From the IMG/VR virus record IMGVR_UViG_3300043410_001308, positions 1-64,000 of that record: DNA of 64,000 bases. One strand, given 5' to 3'. This stretch comes from a virus. A program made the translations under genes and the position numbers. Below the pieces are notes generated by a model that worked only from the letters and a program-made list of their open reading frames with translations, was not told the origin of the DNA and did no database searches. The first letter of the stretch is position 1, and every line of letters starts with the position of its first letter. Below are positions 58,688 through 64,000 of the stretch, one piece after another.

Positions 58688-59099
58688 TTTGTTTCACGCC
58701 GGGCACATTATGATGCTCAAAGAAGCAAAAACTCAATGCGAACATCTAATTGTCGGTCTACAAACCGACCCCACCATAGATCGCCCTGGCATCAAAAACA
58801 AACCAGTACAAAGTGTTTTTGAACGCTATGAACAGCTCAAAGCCTGTAAGTATGTAGACGAAATTTTAGTATACGAAACCGAAGCCGATCTAGTAAACAT
58901 CTTGCTTTCTTATCCTATTAATGTTAGAATATTAGGACAAGAGTACGAAGACAAGAGGTTTACTGGTCGAGACGAATGTTGGGATCGAGGAATCGAATTA
59001 TATTTCAACAAACGAGAACATAATTTTTCAACAAGTGAACTAAGACAGCGTGTAATTGCTGCTGAAATTAACAAAGGACTAAAACATGAATCAACATGA
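58656..59099 (+). CDS. TagD-like cytidylyltransferase
   Basis: 147 residues. HAGH (H14-H17) with the preceding STFDLFHAGH is the nucleotidyltransferase signature of glycerol-3-phosphate cytidylyltransferase and related enzymes; LIVGLQTD, SVFERYEQL and FSTSELRQRV (the ISTT-like block) complete the pattern. It would activate a sugar- or polyol-phosphate with CTP, probably for a surface or membrane component. The start lies 32 bases inside the preceding carboxypeptidase gene, so the two are coupled. Confidence 0.82.
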   Translation: MKIGFTCSTFDLFHAGHIMMLKEAKTQCEHLIVGLQTDPTIDRPGIKNKPVQSVFERYEQLKACKYVDEILVYETEADLVNILLSYPINVRILGQEYEDKRFTGRDECWDRGIELYFNKREHNFSTSELRQRVIAAEINKGLKHEST

Positions 59100-59337
59100 A
59101 GAAAATATTGAAGTAATGAAAGATTTAAGAGCAAGATTAGATAAAGTTATTAATTCAGATAAAAAAGAAGAAACAAAATCAAAAATCCCTGATCCAACTA
59201 AACACAAATATATTAGTTTTTTTAAGAGTGGATTAAGAATTATTGCAGGTGCAACTTTAATGTTAGGTGATTTTTATATTGCTGGCGGATTATTCATTGT
59301 TGCAGAAGTATTAGGTGTTATTGAAGAAATGGTGTAA
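59086..59337 (+). CDS. Small membrane protein
   Basis: 83 residues: a charged N-terminal half (NIEVMKDLRARLDKV) and a hydrophobic C-terminal half with one or two membrane segments (GLRIIAGATLMLGDFYIAGG, then LFIVAEVLGVIEE). Overlaps the preceding gene by 14 bases and the following by one. Unknown function; the inner membrane is likely. Confidence 0.65.
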   Translation: MNQHEENIEVMKDLRARLDKVINSDKKEETKSKIPDPTKHKYISFFKSGLRIIAGATLMLGDFYIAGGLFIVAEVLGVIEEMV

Positions 59338-59471
59338 TGTATAAGGTATATTACTATATTACTAACAAGTTAAGAAGCAAAACATTTCCATCAATGCACG
59401 AAGCTGTGCTGTTTGCTATACACAAAGTTAGCTATGATCAATGTGGTGAAATTATAAAGGTAGAAGAATGA
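59337..59471 (+). CDS. Small conserved phage protein between membrane gene and gp44
   Basis: 44 residues, MYKVYYYITNKLRSKTF and then FPSMHEAVLFAIHKV. TAATG junction with the gene before and ATGA junction with gp44. The overlaps and codon pattern support a real gene; I recall similar short proteins in T4-like phages, function unknown. Confidence 0.65.
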   Translation: MYKVYYYITNKLRSKTFPSMHEAVLFAIHKVSYDQCGEIIKVEE

Positions 59472-60382
59472 AAGAACTATGGGTAGAGAAATACCGTCCT
59501 AAAGGTATAGATGGATATGTGTTTCGAGACGATCATCAACGTAATCAAGTTAAAACCTGGATTAAAGATCAAAGCATTCCACATCTGCTGTTGAGCGGTA
59601 GTGCTGGCATAGGTAAAACTACCCTTGCTAAAATCCTTATACACGAACTAGGCATTGAAGATTATGATGTCTTAGAGATTAACGCAAGTCGTACAAACTC
59701 AGTTGATGACGTTCGTGACAAGATTACAAACTTTGTACAGATGATTCCGTTTGGTCCGTTTAAGGTAGTGCTACTAGACGAGGCTGATTATTTGTCACCT
59801 AATGCGCAGGCAGCACTTCGTGGCGTTATGGAAGAGTATCATGCAACAGCTCGCTTCATTCTTACTTGTAACTATCCCAATCGTATTATTCCTGCTATAC
59901 ATTCGCGGTGTCAAGGCTTCCACGTCGAACGTACTGATATTACAGAGTTTACTGCTCGTGTGGCTACTATCCTCGTCGATGAAGGTGTGGACTTTGATCT
60001 TGACACCTTGGATAACTATGTAAAGGTTACATACCCAGATCTGCGTAAATGTATTAACCTAGTACAACAGAATGTCAACGAAGGTACACTCGCAGCACCT
60101 AACAAAGGCGACCAAGGCGAAGCAGACTGGAAGTTTGATATGGTTACTTTGTTTAAGGCAGGTAAGATTAATGAAGCACGTAAAATGCTTTGCGGGAAAC
60201 TACGTGCAGAAGAAATGGAAGAGGTTTATACATGGTTGTATAATAATATTGAAGTGTTTGGTTCGGAAGAAAATCAAGACAAAGCAATCTTGATTATTAA
60301 ACAAGGGTTAGTTGACCACGCTTTAATTATTGATCCAGAAATTAATCTTTCAGCAACATTAATTAAATTAGGTAGATTATGA
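59468..60382 (+). CDS. 44: Sliding-clamp loader large subunit gp44
   Basis: 304 residues. AAA+ ATPase: Walker A SGSAGIGKTT (43-52), Walker B LLDEADYL with D104-E105, and the SRC arginine-finger motif at 146-148. VEKYRPKGIDGYVF opens it as in RFC/gp44. It loads the sliding clamp (gp45) onto DNA for processive replication, and in T4 the clamp also activates late transcription, matching the late promoters here. The small subunit (gp62) was not found downstream; an 80-residue unknown follows instead. Confidence 0.95.
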   Translation: MKELWVEKYRPKGIDGYVFRDDHQRNQVKTWIKDQSIPHLLLSGSAGIGKTTLAKILIHELGIEDYDVLEINASRTNSVDDVRDKITNFVQMIPFGPFKVVLLDEADYLSPNAQAALRGVMEEYHATARFILTCNYPNRIIPAIHSRCQGFHVERTDITEFTARVATILVDEGVDFDLDTLDNYVKVTYPDLRKCINLVQQNVNEGTLAAPNKGDQGEADWKFDMVTLFKAGKINEARKMLCGKLRAEEMEEVYTWLYNNIEVFGSEENQDKAILIIKQGLVDHALIIDPEINLSATLIKLGRL

Positions 60383-60621
60383 GTAGTAGATATATGATTG
60401 TGACTTACTACTTAAAACCCAACGGTAAGCACGACGAAATTACAGAATTTAAAAATACTTTAAAAATAAAACATATACAAACCGCTAAAGTCATTTTAGA
60501 CTTCAAGGAAAAGAAATGTATTAAAAACGGTTTAAATCCGGAAGCCGGATACGAAGATATGTTAGAATTTTATAAAAGAACGATAGGGGATCAATTGACC
60601 CCCCATCTTCCTAAAGATTAA
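60379..60621 (+). CDS. Small protein following gp44
   Basis: 80 residues with a beta-beta-alpha flavour: SSRYMIVTYYLKPNGKHDE, KVILDFKEKKCIKNG, and FYKRTIGDQLTPHLPKD. Overlaps gp44 by 4 bases, the position where T4 has gp62, but it is less than half that size (gp62 is about 187) and shows no similarity that I can see. It ends at the convergent phoH gene. Confidence 0.7.
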   Translation: MSSRYMIVTYYLKPNGKHDEITEFKNTLKIKHIQTAKVILDFKEKKCIKNGLNPEAGYEDMLEFYKRTIGDQLTPHLPKD

Positions 60622-61358
60622 GAGTCACCGTAAATCGATAATATCTCCTTTACTGCTTCGTGGCGTTCCACGTCTTGTATATCAAAGTGGACTATGTCCA
60701 CATACCTGTGATTTTTAAAGTCGTTATATAACTTTAAAAACTCTAATAAACCGTTGTTGCTAGGGCGGTCAGCTTGTTGGAGGTCCCCCGTTACCACCAT
60801 TTTGCTGCCTGATCCTAGGCGAGTTAATAACATTTTCATCTGTGACGGTGTGGCGTTTTGCATTTCATCTGCTATGATGACCGCATTTTTAAAAGTTCTG
60901 CCGCGCATATATGCTAGAGGACTGGTTTCAATCACCCCCTCTTTTACAAAATTTTCTACTTCTCTAGCATTAAAATTTTCAGCGAAAACATCGAAAATGG
61001 GCTTGGTCCAGGGTTCCATCTTTTGATTTAAATCCCCGGGCAAGAATCCGTGTTGCTCATCAACACTGACAGCAGGACGAGTAATAATAATCTTGTCTGC
61101 AGAACCATATTTTAATTGATCAATAGCCCACTGAACACCCAGCATGGTTTTACCCGTACCCGCAGGTCCGATGGCAAAAACTATCATTTTGTTGGGATCG
61201 TTTAGTTTTAGTAGATAAGTCTCTTGACTTAAATTCTTGGGATAGATTTGAACTCGCTTACGCTTTTCATTTAATCTATGGTCAATATTTATAACGTTGC
61301 TTTGAAAACGTGGATCATATTGCTCTTTTTGCTGAACTTGCGCTCTTTTTCGCTTCAT
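60618..61358 (-). CDS. phoH: PhoH-like ATPase
   Basis: 246 residues. P-loop FAIGPAGTGKT (61-71), KIIITRPAVSVDEQHGFLPGDL, Walker B VIIADEMQNAT (160-170), and the sensor-like VVTGDLQQADRP, all diagnostic of the PhoH family. Common in marine phages; RNA-related ATPase activity is proposed, but its role in infection is unresolved. The short basic N-terminus (MKRKRAQVQ) is usual in phage forms. Late promoter and AAGGAGGG lie upstream. Confidence 0.95.
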   Translation of the reverse strand: MKRKRAQVQQKEQYDPRFQSNVINIDHRLNEKRKRVQIYPKNLSQETYLLKLNDPNKMIVFAIGPAGTGKTMLGVQWAIDQLKYGSADKIIITRPAVSVDEQHGFLPGDLNQKMEPWTKPIFDVFAENFNAREVENFVKEGVIETSPLAYMRGRTFKNAVIIADEMQNATPSQMKMLLTRLGSGSKMVVTGDLQQADRPSNNGLLEFLKLYNDFKNHRYVDIVHFDIQDVERHEAVKEILSIYGDS

Positions 61359-61391
61359 ATAAGGTTAGCCCTCCTTTGTAAGTGCTAGGCA

Positions 61392-61415
61392 CGGACCCTA
61401 AAACCGTAGTGTCCG
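61392..61415 (-). promoter_or_regulatory. Leader hairpin of phoH (weak)
   Basis: CGGAC and GTCCG (61392-61396, 61411-61415) form a 5-base stem with a 14-base loop in the phoH leader, downstream of its late promoter and before the AAGGAGGG site. Short and without a U-run, so any regulatory role is a guess. Confidence 0.25.
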
Positions 61416-61431
61416 CGACCGAACACAAAAG

Positions 61432-61439
61432 TATTTAAC
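61432..61439 (-). promoter_or_regulatory. T4-type late promoter of phoH
   Basis: Minus strand reads GTTAAATA, 73 bases before the ATG at 61358. Confidence 0.5.
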
Positions 61440-61479
61440 ATTTGCTTTAAAAAGATATATGTAATGATTAAATTTTCGC

Positions 61480-61487
61480 GATAAATA
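61480..61487 (+). promoter_or_regulatory. T4-type late promoter of the virion/lysis run
   Basis: GATAAATA followed by CAAAGGGAGATATT and the ATG at 61502. Divergent partner of 61432-61439; likely also drives the lysis genes downstream. Confidence 0.65.
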
Positions 61488-61501
61488 CAAAGGGAGATAT
61501 T

Positions 61502-62020
61502 ATGGTCGATTTAAAAGATATTATTAATAACATCGAAAATATTTACGGCAGTAATAACAGCTTAAAATTACTCAAAGATTTTGAGCGTGTTGTTGACGAA
61601 TTAGATATCTATGTTTTCGATAACTGGATTGACGGCGAATTAGTTTCTGGCCCTAACGAAAGTCGTTACTTTGTAGAGTGTACTTTTATGTGGCCTAAGA
61701 AAGAAATGCCGGAACCGAAGGGCGGCATGCGTTTAATTGAATACGGCTGCAAAGTTGAGTTTGGCGAAACAAGATTAGCTAAAGTAAGAAAAATTAAAAC
61801 ACCAGATGATATTCGCCCTGGTACTAAAAAAGGCAAAATTGACCACGAAGATGTATGGCTAGTTCGTATAACTATGCCTAAAAAATTAATGGCCGATGTT
61901 GACAGAGGTCATAGAAATTTAGACAGCAACAAAATAGAAGATGTTGTTAATCAATACGGTGTAGCAACAGCAGCACCAGATGCCAGCGAAGAAGCTGTAC
62001 AGGACATGACCAATGCATAA
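61502..62020 (+). CDS. Late phage protein of unknown function
   Basis: 172 residues. The N-terminal half is helical (KDIINNIENIYGSNNSLK, DFERVVDELDIYVF), followed by a beta segment with ECTFMWPKKEMPEPKGGMR and a KLMADVDRGHRN motif near the C-terminus. Late promoter and GGGAG site suggest a virion or assembly protein. I recall similar proteins in T4-like marine phages but no function. Overlaps the next gene by 8 bases. Confidence 0.7.
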   Translation: MVDLKDIINNIENIYGSNNSLKLLKDFERVVDELDIYVFDNWIDGELVSGPNESRYFVECTFMWPKKEMPEPKGGMRLIEYGCKVEFGETRLAKVRKIKTPDDIRPGTKKGKIDHEDVWLVRITMPKKLMADVDRGHRNLDSNKIEDVVNQYGVATAAPDASEEAVQDMTNA

Positions 62021-62753
62021 ACAACTTGATGAGGGTTTAAGAACCAACGACCTTAAAGATTTAGTGTATTCTCTTTTTGAAGTTGACACATACAAATCTA
62101 AGATGGGTGAGGATAAGGATGTTTGTGTCGTTAGCTTTCAAGTTAAAGATAGATCACCTGCTCGCGATTTAATGGAATTTATTGAAAAAGGTTATCACTT
62201 TGTTTTAGATGCAGATGTTAGTTCAGGCGAAAACGAAAAAGGTGAATATTCTGTTTTTGTAGAATTAAATCGTAGTCCTAGGTTAGCAGAACAAATTAAA
62301 GAATTATGTTATGGAGTTAAAAAACTAACCGGCAACGATGATTTTAAATTTAAATATCACAGAAGTTCCGACATTCACGAAGTTAGTGAAGAAATTCTAA
62401 GAAAAATTATTCCAAGTGATTCACGTGCCTACGAAGAACACATGGGACAAGTAAAAACCGAAGATGTTAAAAAATTTTTTACAAAAACCTTAATGGACAA
62501 TTTAACATTGAACAATAACATAATAACAATTCATAAACCATTTGATGTTAAAGTTCAATTAGAAATTATAAAAGACGATACACCCGAGTCTATTTTAGAA
62601 GCAACAGAAGGCGCTTATTCTGTAGACGAAAAAGCAACTAGCGAAATATTTTGGCTTACAAAAGTATTAGGCGATTACGGCATTAATAAGATTGGAGAAA
62701 ATTTTGTTTTCAACAATGGTAATCGTTCTATGTTATTAAAAAGGATTGAATAA
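62013..62753 (+). CDS. Late phage protein of unknown function
   Basis: 246 residues. Opens MHKQLDEGLRTNDLKDLVY, with a beta-rich centre (DVCVVSFQVKDR, EYSVFVELNR) and a helical C-terminal part. No recognised domain. It is coupled to the gene before it by an 8-base overlap and to the endolysin by a one-base (TAATG) overlap, so it is late-expressed, likely structural. Confidence 0.7.
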   Translation: MHKQLDEGLRTNDLKDLVYSLFEVDTYKSKMGEDKDVCVVSFQVKDRSPARDLMEFIEKGYHFVLDADVSSGENEKGEYSVFVELNRSPRLAEQIKELCYGVKKLTGNDDFKFKYHRSSDIHEVSEEILRKIIPSDSRAYEEHMGQVKTEDVKKFFTKTLMDNLTLNNNIITIHKPFDVKVQLEIIKDDTPESILEATEGAYSVDEKATSEIFWLTKVLGDYGINKIGENFVFNNGNRSMLLKRIE

Positions 62754-63388
62754 TGAGTTTTACATTTAATTTTACTAGAGATCAAGTAGGGGAAATTATT
62801 AAAGGTAACCCATATATTGATCATTGGTATGAAGCGTTAAACGAAATTCTTCCAGACTACGAAATTAATACACCGCAGCGTGTGGCAGCTTTTATGGCAC
62901 AATGCGCTCACGAGTCCGGTGGGTTCCGTGTATTAAAAGAAAACTTAAACTACAAGGCACCTAGCCTACGTAAGATTTTCCCTAAGTATTTCCCAGACGA
63001 TGCAACAGCTAATCACTATGCTAGTTTACCTAACAAGCAAGAAGCTATTGCTAATCGCATTTATGCTAATCGTATGGGCAACGGCGACGAAGCATCCGGC
63101 GACGGTTTCCGTTACTGCGGTCGTGGACTTATTCAGTTAACTGGTAAAGAAAACTATACTTGGTTTGCAGCATCGTTGGACATTCCCGTTGAGGAAGCTA
63201 GTGAATACCTACAAACATTTGAAGGTGCTATTCAATCAGCTTGCTGGTTCTGGGAAAGCAACAATTTAAACCAATGGGCGGACAAGGGCGACATTCTTAC
63301 CTTAACAAAACGCATCAACGGTGGTACAATTGGTTTAGAAGATCGCATCAAACATTACAACCACGCCCTACATGTTTTTGGAGCATAA
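62753..63388 (+). CDS. GH19 (chitinase-class) endolysin
   Basis: 211 residues. GH19 signature: FMAQCAHESGGFRVLKENLN with the two catalytic-type glutamates E54 and E63, CGRGLIQLTGKENY, ACWFWESNNLN, and LTKRINGGTIGLEDR. Phage GH19 enzymes cleave the peptidoglycan glycan. No signal peptide or membrane segment, so a holin or equivalent is needed for access to the periplasm; none is evident before it. Followed by the spanin genes. Confidence 0.93.
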   Translation: MSFTFNFTRDQVGEIIKGNPYIDHWYEALNEILPDYEINTPQRVAAFMAQCAHESGGFRVLKENLNYKAPSLRKIFPKYFPDDATANHYASLPNKQEAIANRIYANRMGNGDEASGDGFRYCGRGLIQLTGKENYTWFAASLDIPVEEASEYLQTFEGAIQSACWFWESNNLNQWADKGDILTLTKRINGGTIGLEDRIKHYNHALHVFGA

Positions 63389-63391
63389 CAG

Positions 63392-63856
63392 ATGTGGATG
63401 CTAGCATGGGTACCTGACTCAGTATTAATGTATGCTATACATTTAATATTGCTTGCAGGAACCATAGGCGTTGTTTTAAGTTTCTTTTTACTTCACAGGA
63501 TAGTTCGTTGGTTTCCTGCTCTAGCTCCGTATCATTTGTTAATACAAATAGTTAGTGTAGCGTTATTAGTTAGTGGGGTATACTTTAAAGGCGGCTACGA
63601 TACCGAAGCATCGTGGAGAGCAAAAGTTGAAGAAGCTGAAGATAAAGTTGCACAAGCAGAAATGGCCAGTTCTAATTTAAACAAGCAGCTACAAGAAGAA
63701 AAGAAAAAGAAACAAAAAGTCCGTGTTGAATATTACAACACGGTTAAAACAGAAATTAAAGAAGTTGAACGTCAGATTAACTCTGATTGCAAAATAGATC
63801 CCAAAGTTAACGAGTTAATAAACAAGGCAGCAACAAATCCAGAGGTTAAGAAATGA
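63392..63856 (+). CDS. Membrane protein with coiled coil, i-spanin-like (Rz)
   Basis: 154 residues. Two N-terminal hydrophobic segments (AIHLILLAGTIGVVLSFFLL and LLIQIVSVALLVSGVYF) are followed by a long charged coiled coil (KVEEAEDKVAQAE, NKQLQEEKKKKQKVR). The layout and position after an endolysin fit an inner-membrane spanin subunit, though classical Rz has one segment; the first segment might give holin-like behaviour (inference). The ATGA junction at its end couples it to the next gene. Confidence 0.65.
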   Translation: MWMLAWVPDSVLMYAIHLILLAGTIGVVLSFFLLHRIVRWFPALAPYHLLIQIVSVALLVSGVYFKGGYDTEASWRAKVEEAEDKVAQAEMASSNLNKQLQEEKKKKQKVRVEYYNTVKTEIKEVERQINSDCKIDPKVNELINKAATNPEVKK

Positions 63857-64000
63857 AAAAAATAGCATTCTTAATTCCTGCATTTTTACTTACAGGATGC
63901 CTAGCTACTGCTCCGGTGGTTCCAAAATGGCCGGAGGTTCCTAAAGAACTTTTAGAAGCGTGTCCGGACTTAAAGACCGTTGATTCTAAAAACGATAAAC
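63853..64000 (+). CDS. Lipoprotein, o-spanin-like (Rz1), cut by window edge
   Basis: 49 residues seen, no stop before the window ends. Signal sequence MKKIAFLIPAFLLTGC with a lipobox (LLTGC, Cys at residue 16), then Pro-rich (APVVPKWPEVPKELLEA). A short Pro-rich lipoprotein after an i-spanin is the Rz1 arrangement: it would sit in the outer membrane and pair with the coiled-coil protein to fuse the membranes in the last step of lysis. Confidence 0.7.
   Translation, partial: MKKIAFLIPAFLLTGCLATAPVVPKWPEVPKELLEACPDLKTVDSKNDK

Noticed and set aside
60590-60613. GGGGATCAATTGACCCC hairpin as a terminator at the gp44/phoH junction
   Set aside because: Stem is interrupted and no T-run follows on either strand.
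1-64000. CRISPR array, insertion sequence or integrase
   Set aside because: No regularly spaced direct repeats and no transposase or integrase motifs were seen; the repeats in fibre genes are protein-level and in frame.

Overview
The window looks like part of the genome of a large, AT-rich, T4-like marine myovirus. The evidence is a T4-type clamp-loader ATPase (gp44), PhoH, a GroES-like co-chaperonin, ThyX, a DnaE-fragment protein, several giant tail-fibre genes, a GH19 endolysin with a two-gene spanin cassette, and many copies of the T4 late-promoter octamer (TATAAATA-like) in front of genes. Near-perfect TTGACA-17-TATAAT promoters mark a second, host-polymerase class. Nearly every gene junction is a 1-14 base overlap. 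Capsid, terminase, polymerase and replicative helicase genes are not in this window. The host cannot be read from the sequence; a Gram-negative marine bacterium fits the i-spanin/o-spanin pair.

Region A (1-18.7 kb) is a dense accessory island of about 20 enzymes in short alternating operons, several of them behind T4-type late promoters. It holds eight radical-SAM enzymes (one B12-type, two with an N-terminal cysteine cluster, two SPASM-like, three with a shared C-terminal cysteine module), six Fe(II)/2-oxoglutarate oxygenases (three in tandem), two kinase-fold proteins, a PLP enzyme, a PP-loop ATPase, an SGNH-like protein, a methyltransferase, an SDR and a GNAT-like protein. Most classes occur as pairs or triplets, so the island grew by duplication. 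It has no recognisable published pathway and is the best candidate for an undescribed system.

Region B (18.7-26.6 kb) opens with a host-type promoter and a tRNA-like RNA with an oversized middle, then small early-type genes: an Hc1-like basic protein, a Ser/Thr-rich protein paired with a prolyl-hydroxylase-like oxygenase, thyX, a DUF2061 membrane protein, and a run of acidic small proteins of unknown function. Region C (26.6-35.4 kb) mixes two duplicated fibre-type proteins with queD (preceded by a structured leader), a glycosyltransferase, uvsE, a TauD-like oxygenase and a second B12-type radical-SAM enzyme.

Region D (35.4-56.0 kb) is the tail-fibre/adhesin block: proteins of 2380, 557, 245, 1856, 219, 187, 822 and 196 residues, interrupted by a minus-strand queC and a methyltransferase-like gene. 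A perfect hairpin terminator for the fibre operon lies inside the zinc-motif codons of queC. Region E (56.0-64.0 kb) holds the DnaE fragment, co-chaperonin, MazG-like hydrolase, D,D-carboxypeptidase, cytidylyltransferase, clamp loader gp44, PhoH, two virion-type unknowns, and the lysis cassette that runs off the end of the window.

No gene-free stretch exceeds about 200 bases; the longest (18701-18900) holds the promoters and the tRNA-like RNA. All family calls are from reading motifs; no database search or folding program was run.
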